DNA of 64,000 nucleotides from Oceanospirillum sp048270425 (lineage in GTDB: Bacteria; Pseudomonadota; Gammaproteobacteria; Pseudomonadales; Halomonadaceae): the NCBI GenBank assembly GCA_048270425.1, contig JBLWSY010000014.1, forward strand, positions 44,233-108,232, read 5' to 3'. A program made the position numbers and the translations under genes. The notes beneath the pieces are model-generated. The model was not told where the DNA came from, searched no databases, and worked only from the letters and a program-made list of their open reading frames with translations. Shown piece by piece: positions 35,481-43,189 of the stretch (positions are counted from its first letter, which is position 1; every line of letters starts with the position of its first letter).

Positions 35481-36539
35481 ATGAATATACAGTTTCCCGC
35501 CGGTTCAACATCGGCCACACCATCAAACCCGCAGCCCGCCAAAACAACATCGGTGACGCAGTCCACCCATACGCAGTCCACCAGTACACCAACCACCGAT
35601 AAAACCGGCCCAGCCGATGGGGTTAATCTGAGTTCAACCGGTATGATAGCGTCGGATGAGTTTAATAAGGCGGTGAGCCTGCTGCAAAAAGAGGCGCTTG
35701 AAGGTTTCACCCAACCGGAACGCGGTCACTTTGGTATAAATGCTAAAATTGATATTGGTCGCTACAACCTGTATCTGGTTGACCAGCAGGTGGGGGCCTT
35801 GCAAAGCAAATATGGCGAAGCGGTTGACGGCGATGCGCTGAAAAAGCAGCTGATTGCAGCCAGTGGCATCACCACCGAGAACCCCCTGAAAGGCTCTAAT
35901 CGACAGAACTTCTTTTATGAAAACACCAGTTTTTATCATCTGAAAGAGAAAGATGTTCAGGCCCTGACCGATGTTTATATCCACGCCAAAGAGAATAATA
36001 TGGATACCGAGCAGGTTAATAATCTGGCGTCAGTGCTGGGGGGGTATCGTATGGATACAGTCAAATATCCCGGCCTACTTTATCCGGACAAACGTCCAGC
36101 TTACGATGACGAACTGGTACAGCAGGCCAAGGCGATCTACTCAAATGATGGCTCCGGTGTGGTTCAGTTTGAGCAGGGGTTTCTGGATTATGCCTTAAGC
36201 CCGGAGAAGAACCTTCGTATGACATCTCAGGTTCTTGATCTGGATTTTATGCAGCAGATTACCGGAACCGGCGATGGTAATAAGGCGTTCCTGCATACCC
36301 CAATGTCTCAACGAGGAGAGGGCAAGCTTCTGGGTGCCGGACAAAGCCGTGAGGCATTAAAAGCCTCGGATCAACCCGACAGTGATATGACCCCGCAGGA
36401 AGCCGTACAGCAGCAACTGACCCGCTGGCTGGAAACCCACTTTAAGCCCGACTCCCCTCTGCAGACGATGATCGGCGAGTTATCCGGTGAGGAGCAGTCC
36501 CGGCTGTTTACCCAGCTGAACCTGCTAAAGCTGATCTGA
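35481..36539 (+). CDS. Unrecognised cysteine-free protein with Ser/Thr/Pro-rich N-terminus
   Basis: A 352-residue protein I cannot assign. Residues 1-58 are low complexity, dominated by Ser, Thr, Pro, Asn and Gln, and the remainder is a predicted mixed helical domain with DIGRYNLYLVDQQVGALQSK and segments rich in Tyr. It has no Cys, no signal peptide and no transmembrane segment. The N-terminal layout resembles substrates of flagellar-type or other one-step secretion, but no secretion gene is nearby. ATG at 35481 with AGGAAG upstream, chosen over an in-frame start 36 bases earlier. It precedes three tandem paralogues whose N-termini have the same low-complexity character, so the four may form one locus. 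Confidence 0.75.
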   Translation: MNIQFPAGSTSATPSNPQPAKTTSVTQSTHTQSTSTPTTDKTGPADGVNLSSTGMIASDEFNKAVSLLQKEALEGFTQPERGHFGINAKIDIGRYNLYLVDQQVGALQSKYGEAVDGDALKKQLIAASGITTENPLKGSNRQNFFYENTSFYHLKEKDVQALTDVYIHAKENNMDTEQVNNLASVLGGYRMDTVKYPGLLYPDKRPAYDDELVQQAKAIYSNDGSGVVQFEQGFLDYALSPEKNLRMTSQVLDLDFMQQITGTGDGNKAFLHTPMSQRGEGKLLGAGQSREALKASDQPDSDMTPQEAVQQQLTRWLETHFKPDSPLQTMIGELSGEEQSRLFTQLNLLKLI

Positions 36540-36556
36540 TACAGCCTTTTTCTTAT

Positions 36557-36577
36557 CCCGCCCCGCCCCGCCCCGCC
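36557..36577. repeat. CCCCG pentanucleotide tandem repeat
   Basis: Three complete CCCCG units with partial units at both ends, all in one run just after the stop codon of the preceding gene. It is noncoding, short, and the kind of sequence that varies in copy number. Confidence 0.75.
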
Positions 36578-36716
36578 TCTGCTGAGCCAGAGCATTTGCT
36601 GACTTGGCAGGGGGCCAATTTTTTACAACAACGTCTGTTTGCTGCCTGCAGCGGCTCACGGTAGAGTAATAACTTTATAAAGAATTCAATCAAAGACCAA
36701 TAAACAAGGAGTGTTT

Positions 36717-37232
36717 ATGAAAATCGCCCCGGTAACACCTGCAGCTTATAACAGTCCGGTAAAGCCCTCTGCCAGCACTGAGGAAGCGCCCTCGGTTTCA
36801 CAGAGTTCCGCATTAACACAGGTTCCTTTAATGTCAAAAGAGGAAACCTTTGAAGCGATTGTCGGTATGTTGGCTTACCCATACTGGGAAGACAGAGGCT
36901 TAACACTGACTCAGGAAACCAAAGAAGCGCTTTTTCAGGCTTTTGGCGACGCAAATAAAGCGATGAACGGGCATTCCGTAACAACCATGTCGGCCCATAT
37001 CAATACTCACCAGATTGTGATGGATCATCAGGAGGTGCCAGATTGGTTTCGGGAAGAAAAGAAAAACACGCCTTTTGATGAGCATTTTACCAATGGTGAA
37101 TACATCGTTGTATTGCCCAAAGAAACCGACGAGTCGATCCGTGGTTTCTCTCCCGCCAGCCTGAAAGCCGGTCAGCTGGACGAGCTGATGAAAGAGCTTT
37201 ACGCACAGAACCCATTGAGTGAACAGGCGTAA
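36717..37232 (+). CDS. Unrecognised tandem paralogue 1, HQIVMDHQ family
   Basis: A 171-residue protein without a recognised domain. A variable Ser/Pro-rich N-terminus (about 1-45) starts MKIAPVTPAAY; the middle has the shared segment LTLTQETKEALFQAF; the core carries HQIVMDHQEVPDWFREEK near residues 100-117; the C-terminus ends SPASLKAGQLDELMKEL then AQNPLSEQA. No Cys, no signal peptide. ATG with AAGGAG five bases upstream; a GTG six bases earlier is less likely. Its last 100 or so bases and the spacer after it are almost the same as those of the next gene, which points to recent duplication or gene conversion. Confidence 0.78.
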   Translation: MKIAPVTPAAYNSPVKPSASTEEAPSVSQSSALTQVPLMSKEETFEAIVGMLAYPYWEDRGLTLTQETKEALFQAFGDANKAMNGHSVTTMSAHINTHQIVMDHQEVPDWFREEKKNTPFDEHFTNGEYIVVLPKETDESIRGFSPASLKAGQLDELMKELYAQNPLSEQA

Positions 37233-37271
37233 AGACGCTGTTTTCTGAATGCCAATAAACAAGAAGTGTCT

Positions 37272-37790
37272 ATGAAAATCACCCCAGTAACACCTGCGAC
37301 CTATAGCCCGGCTATAACTCCCACTGCCGCAACGGAAAAAAATACCCCAGATTCAACTGTCAGTAATGAACAACCTCATATTATGTTTGGTCAGGAGGCC
37401 GTTGAGCATTTTGCTCAGGTCATGGCGGATAAAAAATGGGGTGAAAAAGGCCTGACATTAACTCAGGAAACTAAAGAAGCTCTGTATGCTGCTTTTAAAG
37501 ACGCCCTTGAAAACAAGCCTGAGGATAAGCACGGTATCATTTTCAACCCACACCAGATAGTGATGGATCATCAACCGGTACCGGACTGGTTCCGGGAAGA
37601 AAAATCGATGATTGATGAAATGTACGGCAGTGAGAAATTTCCGAATGGTGAGTATTACTACTATGCCGATAAAGAAGAACACGATGGCGAGTCAATCCGT
37701 GGTTTCTCTCCCGCCAGCCTGAAAGCCGGTCAGCTGGATGAGCTGATGAAAGAACTTTACGCACAGAACCCATTGAGTGAACAGGCGTAA
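37272..37790 (+). CDS. Unrecognised tandem paralogue 2, HQIVMDHQ family
   Basis: A 172-residue paralogue of the preceding protein. It keeps the MKITPVTPATY start, LTLTQETKEALYAAF, HQIVMDHQPVPDWFREEK and a C-terminus identical to paralogue 1 over the last 35 or so residues. The N-terminal third and the loop after the core motif differ (for example a Tyr-rich NGEYYYYADKEE). No Cys. ATG with an AAGAAG site at the same spacing as its neighbour. Spacing to paralogue 1 is 39 bp, so all three are probably one transcript. Confidence 0.78.
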   Translation: MKITPVTPATYSPAITPTAATEKNTPDSTVSNEQPHIMFGQEAVEHFAQVMADKKWGEKGLTLTQETKEALYAAFKDALENKPEDKHGIIFNPHQIVMDHQPVPDWFREEKSMIDEMYGSEKFPNGEYYYYADKEEHDGESIRGFSPASLKAGQLDELMKELYAQNPLSEQA

Positions 37791-37829
37791 AGACGCTGTT
37801 TTCTGAATACCAATAAACAAGGCGTGTTT

Positions 37830-38354
37830 ATGAAGATCGACTCTGCAAACACAGCGCTTCAAACAGGCGCGGTGAAGCCGATGAATAATTCAGAGGCTAA
37901 AAATGACATTCAGGTATCCGATCCGAATCAGCCCCGAATGGTATCAGGCCCGGAGCTGGTTGATTATGTCGCGGACATGTTCGGTTATGACTCTTGGTCG
38001 GGAAAGGGGTTTAGCCTGAATCAGGATAGCAAAGAGGCTATTTTCCAGGCATTTCAGGATGCTGTGCGTGAAGCCTCTGCCGCAACATCAGGAGCAGGTG
38101 GTTATGGCATGACTCTTAATGTCCATCAGATTGTTATGGATCATCAGGATGTGCCCAGTTGGTTTCTTAAGGAAAAAGAGGCTGTTGACCAGGTGGTTGG
38201 CTCAGAGCTTTTTCCCGATGGGGAATACTACAGCATCGACTACAAGGGCACAGATCCAAAAGCCCCTGGCAATGCCGCATACCTTGATTTCTCTGAGCAC
38301 GATGTCTTGATGAAACATTTATTTGAGTTTGGCCAGATCAGCACTGAGGCGTAA
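37830..38354 (+). CDS. Unrecognised tandem paralogue 3, divergent HQIVMDHQ family member
   Basis: A 174-residue paralogue with the core HQIVMDHQDVPSWFLKEK and an NQDSKEAIFQAFQDA segment matching the other two, but with its own N- and C-termini (end FEFGQISTEA). The upstream spacer and leader are nearly identical to those before paralogue 2, while the coding 3' end is not, so it looks like an older copy sharing a recently homogenised junction. No Cys. ATG with AAGGCG upstream. A strong terminator closes the cluster. Confidence 0.78.
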   Translation: MKIDSANTALQTGAVKPMNNSEAKNDIQVSDPNQPRMVSGPELVDYVADMFGYDSWSGKGFSLNQDSKEAIFQAFQDAVREASAATSGAGGYGMTLNVHQIVMDHQDVPSWFLKEKEAVDQVVGSELFPDGEYYSIDYKGTDPKAPGNAAYLDFSEHDVLMKHLFEFGQISTEA

Positions 38355-38379
38355 ACAATTTTGCTGAAGCAAAAGGATT

Positions 38380-38404
38380 AAACCGGGGGCTTCCCCGGTT
38401 TTTT
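38380..38404 (+). terminator. Intrinsic terminator closing the paralogue cluster
   Basis: A 9-bp perfect stem AAACCGGGG / CCCCGGTTT with a GCTT tetraloop and T6 at the end. Confidence 0.92.
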
Positions 38405-38431
38405 ACCTGATGCTACCCGTAATAAAACCGG

Positions 38432-39136
38432 TCAGCGGTTTAACCGCGCTTCCACCTCTTCCCGAAGACCACGGGATTCCGCGTAGCGGCGGTTAAAGGC
38501 GGCGAAGTAGTTTTCCACGGCATCTGCTGCTTCACTTTCCCCGGCCTGTTTTAACAACTCGATGCCGACTTCCACGGTACACAGGTGCTGGTCGCTGGCG
38601 GGTTTACGCAGAGCGTAACGGGTCAGGCGGTCGGTTTTTAACGGCAGTACCGGCAGGTTATCCAGATACGGGCTCTTGCGGAAAATACGCCGTGCCTGTC
38701 GCCAGGTGCCATCCAGAATAATAAACACCGGAATCTTCTCCGGTGACTTTTCCCGCTCTGGTTCGAAAGACACCACCCGGTGGGCGTAATCGTCCATATC
38801 ATCCGGGAAGATAATAAAGGGCTGATACTGCTCGTCTGCTAACAGCGTCAGTAACTTAGGATCAGGATTGGTGCGATACCAGTAAAACACCTGAGTTTCC
38901 GGCAGACAGTCCGCCAGCAAACGACCGGTGTTGGTCGGTTTGTAGATCTCCTCCGGATGCATCATCAGCCAGACCTGAGCACGGCAACGGACGTTCTCCG
39001 GGCGCAGATCACAGATGCAGAAATCCTTCGCCATCAGACAACCGGTACAGCGGTTTACCCGTGAACCACGGGCAGCAAAAGGCTTACGCGGCATATTCGG
39101 CGCAGGAGGCATGGGCAGAGAAAACGGCTTGGACAT
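38432..39136 (-). CDS. tapT: tRNA-uridine aminocarboxypropyltransferase (DTW domain, TapT-like)
   Basis: A 234-residue DTW-domain enzyme. By homology with E. coli TapT (YfiP) it transfers the 3-amino-3-carboxypropyl group from S-adenosylmethionine to uridine 47 of tRNA to make acp3U. The N-terminal Cys cluster CTGCLMAKDFCIC probably binds metal; the DTW-type signature is ILDGTWRQARR; the segment TVEVGIELLK is also conserved. Length near the E. coli protein. ATG start. Single gene between the paralogue cluster and a repeat element. Confidence 0.87.
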   Translation of the reverse strand: MSKPFSLPMPPAPNMPRKPFAARGSRVNRCTGCLMAKDFCICDLRPENVRCRAQVWLMMHPEEIYKPTNTGRLLADCLPETQVFYWYRTNPDPKLLTLLADEQYQPFIIFPDDMDDYAHRVVSFEPEREKSPEKIPVFIILDGTWRQARRIFRKSPYLDNLPVLPLKTDRLTRYALRKPASDQHLCTVEVGIELLKQAGESEAADAVENYFAAFNRRYAESRGLREEVEARLNR

Positions 39137-39185
39137 TGAGTGATTTTCCGGGGGATGTGTTTTATAAGATAAGTGTTAGTGGTTA

Positions 39186-39306
39186 AAACAGGTTATGCAT
39201 TCCCACGCGAACGTGGGAACGAGTTAAGTCTGACGGGCTAAAGCCCGACCCACAGATTGTCCATTTTATTGTGGGTCGCCCTTCAGGGCGTCAAACAGGT
39301 TATGCA
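39186..39306. repeat. 107-bp palindromic element flanked by 14-bp direct repeats
   Basis: Exact direct repeats AAACAGGTTATGCA lie at 39186-39199 and 39293-39306. Between them are an 8-bp hairpin (TTCCCACG / CGTGGGAA, loop CGAA) and a cloverleaf-like dyad closed by TGACG/CGTCA, with side hairpins CGGGCTAAAGCCCG and CGCCCTTCAGGGCG and a central GACCCACA/TGTGGGTC stem. The arrangement is that of a mobile palindromic unit or MITE with target duplication, though the second direct repeat overlaps the closing CGTCA arm by one base. No coding capacity. Confidence 0.7.
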
Positions 39307-39327
39307 GAAAGATGTCGGGCAAAGGTC

Positions 39328-40062
39328 TCAGTCGTGCAGCAGACCGGGAATGTCGGACAGATCTTCAATGCCATTTTCCAGCAGATAATCCACCAGCACC
39401 GGCATGGCGCTTCCCGCAGGCTCGCGCAGATAAAACGCCGGGGTATCTGCCGAAGCCTTAGGATCAACCACAATACGCGCCACATGATAAGGCGCAGCAC
39501 TGGCCAGAAACGAGGCCGGTTGTACCTGCAGCGATGTACCCACCACGATCACCAGATCTGCCGTTTGCGTGATCTCATGGGCAACGGGATACATGGGCAC
39601 ATCTTCACCAAACCAGACGATATGCGGGCGCAGCTGACTGCCCTTGTCGCACAGATCACCGGGGTGGATATCGCTCTGTCCCAGATTCACTATCAGACGT
39701 TCATCCAGTGTGCTGCGGGCTTTACCGATCTCGCCATGCAGGTGCAGCACTTCGGATGAGCCACCGCGCTCGTGCAGATCATCAATATTCTGGGTAATCA
39801 CCGACACCTTAAAACCCTGTTCAAGACGGGCGATCGCTTTATGGGCGTCATTGGGCCCGGCCTTGCGGATCTGCTGACGACGTTCGTTATAAAAGCGCAG
39901 TACCAGCTCAGGATCACGCTGCCAGGCCTGGGGCGTGGCGACATCCTGCACATTGTGGTTTTCCCACAGGCCGTCGCCATCACGGAAGGTTTTAATACCG
40001 CTTTCCGCACTGACACCGGCACCACTTAACACCACAATATGTTTTTTATCCTGACCGCTCAT
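39328..40062 (-). CDS. Sirtuin-family NAD-dependent deacylase lacking zinc cysteines
   Basis: A 244-residue CobB-like protein that would remove acyl groups from lysines using NAD. Seen are GAGVSAESGIKTFRD, TQNIDDLHERGG, the active His in LHLHGEIG and VVGTSLQVQPAS. The segment FYNERRQQI keeps the Tyr-x-x-Arg pair linked in CobB and SIRT5 to succinyl or malonyl lysine. The zinc tetrad of Cys is missing: between the active His and RPHIVWFGE there is one Cys only (GDLCDKG). Fold retention without zinc is plausible, since zinc-less sirtuins are known. ATG start. Next to the methyltransferase on the same strand. Confidence 0.85.
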   Translation of the reverse strand: MSGQDKKHIVVLSGAGVSAESGIKTFRDGDGLWENHNVQDVATPQAWQRDPELVLRFYNERRQQIRKAGPNDAHKAIARLEQGFKVSVITQNIDDLHERGGSSEVLHLHGEIGKARSTLDERLIVNLGQSDIHPGDLCDKGSQLRPHIVWFGEDVPMYPVAHEITQTADLVIVVGTSLQVQPASFLASAAPYHVARIVVDPKASADTPAFYLREPAGSAMPVLVDYLLENGIEDLSDIPGLLHD

Positions 40063-40095
40063 TGTCTCTGTCCTTTGCTGTTTTATCCTGCCGGA

Positions 40096-40848
40096 TTATT
40101 CATGGTCCTGTGGTTCAAACACCCACTGATACACCTGCTGGCCGCTGCCCAGATATTTACGCTCAAAGGGCGTCAGTACAGGATCAGGGGTGATAGCAAC
40201 GACCTGATCGGCGGCCTGATCCAGCATGGAACTCTTTATACCACCCAGATCTTCATCCAGGGTTTCACTGGTGGGCAGACGCAACAGGCTGATCGCCTGC
40301 GCCATCTCCTGCACATAGATCTGCCAGTTACTGCGGCACTCAAAACGGCCACCCAGCTCGGCGATATAGGGCAGCATAGGCCCGCCCTGCCAGCGCAGTT
40401 TGAACTGACTTTTCTTTGGGTACGGGTTTGGGTACAGCAGATAGTGACGCACAGGCTGCCATCCGGCATCCACTGCCAGACGCCAGAAATCCAGCAGATT
40501 AGCCCGCACCAGCAGCGCATTATCCGGTAGTTCTCCCAGCTTGCGGCTGAGACGGTCTTCCGACTGATCGACACCGACCACGGCATGATCCGGAAACATC
40601 TCCGCCAGATGACGGGTACTTTCACCCACACCACAGCAGCTATCCAGAATCAAAGGTTTGTTCTGTCCCCGCAGCCAGTTGTTTGCCTTGTTGAAGGCAT
40701 CCATATTGTGCTGCTGATAAGGCTTTTTGAACGGCACCCGACAGTGTTTAAAGACACGATCGACCAGCTCCTCGTGGGGACCATCCTGCGTGGTATGGAT
40801 CTCACGGGAGTTACCAAAACTTTTATTGCCGTGGGGGCGATGTTTCAT
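40096..40848 (-). CDS. TrmB-like SAM-dependent methyltransferase
   Basis: A 250-residue protein related to tRNA (guanine-N7-)-methyltransferase. SAM motifs are LDSCCGVGESTRHLAEMFP and VGVDQSEDRL, and the TrmB-type segment HYLLYPNPYPKKSQFKLRW matches the PDPWPKKRH region of TrmB with changes. It may modify tRNA or another RNA; genuine TrmB could be encoded elsewhere. The ATG at 40848 with GGAG eight bases before it is preferred over 40947, which would overlap nfo. Between sirtuin and endonuclease IV, same strand. Confidence 0.8.
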   Translation of the reverse strand: MKHRPHGNKSFGNSREIHTTQDGPHEELVDRVFKHCRVPFKKPYQQHNMDAFNKANNWLRGQNKPLILDSCCGVGESTRHLAEMFPDHAVVGVDQSEDRLSRKLGELPDNALLVRANLLDFWRLAVDAGWQPVRHYLLYPNPYPKKSQFKLRWQGGPMLPYIAELGGRFECRSNWQIYVQEMAQAISLLRLPTSETLDEDLGGIKSSMLDQAADQVVAITPDPVLTPFERKYLGSGQQVYQWVFEPQDHE

Positions 40849-40897
40849 CGTTGTGGCTCCATGAAGCCTGCTGGCTCCTTGACCTGTGAATTCAAAC

Positions 40898-41755
40898 TCA
40901 TACCGGTGTTTCGCCCTGTTCAAAGCGACGCAGCATCTGGATTTCATCTGCCCAGATCTCCGGTTCTATGGTTTCCAGTACCAGCGGAATACCGTCAAAG
41001 CGCTTGTCCTGCATCATCCAACAGAACCCTTCCAGACCGATTTCACCCTTACCCAGGCTGTGGTGACGGTCCAGACGGCTGTTCAGCCCGCCTTTGGAGT
41101 CGTTCAGGTGCATACCGTACAGGTAATCAAAACCTACGGTGCGTTCAAAGTCGCTAAAGGTGCTGTCGCAGGCTTCCGCGGTGCGTATGTCATAGCCTGC
41201 CGCAAACATATGACAGGTATCCAGACACACACCCACACGCTGTTTATCCTCAACCTGATCGATAATGGCTGCCAGCTGGTCGAAGTGCCAACCCAGGTTG
41301 TTGCCCTGACCGGCAGTACATTCGATCACCGCAATCACACCTTCCGTCTGTGCCAGTGCCCAGTCGATAGATTCTGCAATGCGACTCAGACAGGCGGCTT
41401 CATCAATTTTTTTCAGGTGACTGCCGGGGTGGAAATTCAGATAGGTCAGTCCCAGCTGTTCGCAGCGCTGAAGCTCATCCAGAAAGGCATCACGGGATTT
41501 CTGCAGTGGTTCCTGTTCAGGGTGTCCCAGATTAATCAGGTAGCTGTCATGGGGCAGAATCTGCTCTGGCTTAAAACCGTGTTTTTCGCAGTTGTGTTTA
41601 AACTTGCGGATGGTCAGGTCATCCAGCGGCTTTGCCTGCCAGCGGCGCTGGTTTTTGGTGAACAGGGCAAAAGCATTGGCACCGATCTCTTTGGCATTCA
41701 AGGGGGCATTAAAGACACCACCGCTGGCGCTGACATGGGCACCGATATACTTCAT
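40898..41755 (-). CDS. nfo: Endonuclease IV
   Basis: A 285-residue apurinic/apyrimidinic endonuclease with a three-zinc TIM barrel. It cuts 5' to abasic sites in base excision repair. Family segments are IGAHVSASGG (N-terminus), LNFHPGSHLK, VCLDTCHMFAAGYDIR, GMHLNDSKGGLNSRLDRHHSLGKG (broken here into HLNDSKG and RHHSLGKGEIG) and LVLETIE. Length equals E. coli Nfo (285). ATG start. Likely works with the AlkC glycosylase, which creates abasic sites. Confidence 0.96.
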   Translation of the reverse strand: MKYIGAHVSASGGVFNAPLNAKEIGANAFALFTKNQRRWQAKPLDDLTIRKFKHNCEKHGFKPEQILPHDSYLINLGHPEQEPLQKSRDAFLDELQRCEQLGLTYLNFHPGSHLKKIDEAACLSRIAESIDWALAQTEGVIAVIECTAGQGNNLGWHFDQLAAIIDQVEDKQRVGVCLDTCHMFAAGYDIRTAEACDSTFSDFERTVGFDYLYGMHLNDSKGGLNSRLDRHHSLGKGEIGLEGFCWMMQDKRFDGIPLVLETIEPEIWADEIQMLRRFEQGETPV

Positions 41756-42166
41756 TACTGAACTCCTGAGATGATAAAAAAGTAAAAACCTGTCGCAATC
41801 GAGTTGATGGATAATCAGAGATTGACGGTTTCCGGTTCTCGACCACTAAGCGCTATATTTGCCTTTGCGAATATCAAAAGGGCAAAAGCGCATATTGTAC
41901 CTGAAGCCCCTCCTGTTGTCCGTCTTACAGCACTTTAGGTGGTTTCTTTGGGCATTCGGTGGCGGTTTTATTGCGTAAGAATGCGGAGGAGTTCAATGAT
42001 GAGTGTTTGGTGTTAATTTTGTTTAAAATTTCTTAATTAACAAGTTGTTATATTTCTTCTACCTTCTAGTAGGCTAATGGCGTTTTCGTGTTTGTCACAG
42101 CAATGCAGTAGGCGGAATTGAGCGAGCAGGGTATGCTAAGAAGAAATTTTATCGGGAGACTAGGAC
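41756..42166. promoter_or_regulatory. Divergent upstream region of nfo and the sulfurtransferase
   Basis: A 411-bp region, AT-rich near 42010-42070. A TTTGCC/GGGCAAA inverted pair occurs near 41860-41885. I found no clear promoter pair, SoxR-type operator or other gene. Confidence 0.3.
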
Positions 42167-43021
42167 ATGTCTGCAACAACCCCTTCACTGATTAATGCTC
42201 AACAGCTGTGCCAGCAACTGCAATCTTCTGACGCCCCTGTCGTGCTTGACTGTCGTTCCTATTTGCAGGATCCGTCAGCGGGTCAGGAAGCGTTTCTGGA
42301 GTTGCATATCGCTAAGGCTCAATATGCTGATCTTGACCAGCATCTGTCCGGTCCGGTTGAAGCTGGTGTTACGGGGCGTCATCCGCTGCCGTCCAAAGAG
42401 GATTTTGCCCGTCAACTGCAGTATTGGGGCATCACTCCGGAACGTTCTGTTGTTGTTTACGACCAGAATAATGCGGCTATGGCTGCGGCTCGTGCATGGT
42501 GGATGCTGCGCTATGCCGGCATCGAACAGGTTCAGGTTTTGGATGGTGGCCTGGACGCCTGGCTGGCAGAGGGGTTGGCGACAGAGACTGGTGAGCAAAA
42601 CAGTGATTATGCCCTGAGTGAGCTGCCGGAGCTGAACTGGCAGGATGAGAAACTGATCAGCGCTCAGCAATTGCTCCTGAAAAAGCCGGTTCTGCTGGAT
42701 GCCCGTGGTGTTGAACGCTTTGCGGGTGAAGTAGAGCCGATTGATCCGGTTGCAGGGCATATTCCGGGCGCTCAAAGTATGCCATTCACCGAGCTGGTTG
42801 ATGAGCAGGGTATGTTCCTGCCAGCGGATCAGCTGAAAGAGAAACTTAGTGTTCTGGATACCGACGAGGCGACAGCGGTTTATTGCGGTTCCGGTGTGAC
42901 GGCTTGTCATCTGGTATTGGCTGCAACCGTTGCCGGCCTGCCGGAGCCGCGTTTATACGCGGGTTCCTGGAGCGAGTGGATTACGGACAGTATCCGCCCG
43001 ATTGAGACCGGCCGGGAGTAA
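42167..43021 (+). CDS. sseA: Thiosulfate/3-mercaptopyruvate sulfurtransferase (two-domain rhodanese)
   Basis: A 284-residue sulfurtransferase made of two rhodanese domains; the N-terminal one is inactive and the C-terminal one carries the active-site Cys240 in the loop CGSGVTACH. That loop is close to the CGSGVTA of 3-mercaptopyruvate sulfurtransferases. It moves sulfane sulfur to thiol or cyanide. Length is like E. coli SseA (281). ATG start, GGGAGA-type ribosome site. Single gene, convergent with the TRAP genes. Confidence 0.92.
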   Translation: MSATTPSLINAQQLCQQLQSSDAPVVLDCRSYLQDPSAGQEAFLELHIAKAQYADLDQHLSGPVEAGVTGRHPLPSKEDFARQLQYWGITPERSVVVYDQNNAAMAAARAWWMLRYAGIEQVQVLDGGLDAWLAEGLATETGEQNSDYALSELPELNWQDEKLISAQQLLLKKPVLLDARGVERFAGEVEPIDPVAGHIPGAQSMPFTELVDEQGMFLPADQLKEKLSVLDTDEATAVYCGSGVTACHLVLAATVAGLPEPRLYAGSWSEWITDSIRPIETGRE

Positions 43022-43037
43022 TCGGGCAAAGCATTTG

Positions 43038-43155
43038 TCGGATGGCGCGCCATTAAAGATCTTCGCATCTTGAATGCTCTTTGCGTGGCGCTTATCCGAC
43101 CTACACCGGGAAAACCACCGTAGGTTGGAAAAGCGCCGTGGGCGCGCCTTCCGAC
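43038..43155. repeat. REP-like composite repeat, family copy 2
   Basis: A palindrome head GTCGGATGGCGCGCC (43038-43052) and tail GGCGCTTATCCGAC (43087-43100) are followed by a 37-base unit at 43119-43155. The tail is the reverse complement of the start of copy 1 at 4181. The 37-base unit recurs inverted at 58052-58088 with one mismatch, and the head recurs inverted at 57991-58005. It lies at the convergent end of sseA and the TRAP operon and may terminate both. Confidence 0.8.
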
Positions 43156-43189
43156 ACGAATAACCGCAAGGCCTGAATCTATTATCGAC

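Noticed and set aside
40886..41761. A 291-codon open frame opposite nfo
   Set aside because: Shadow of endonuclease IV; composition is atypical of real proteins.
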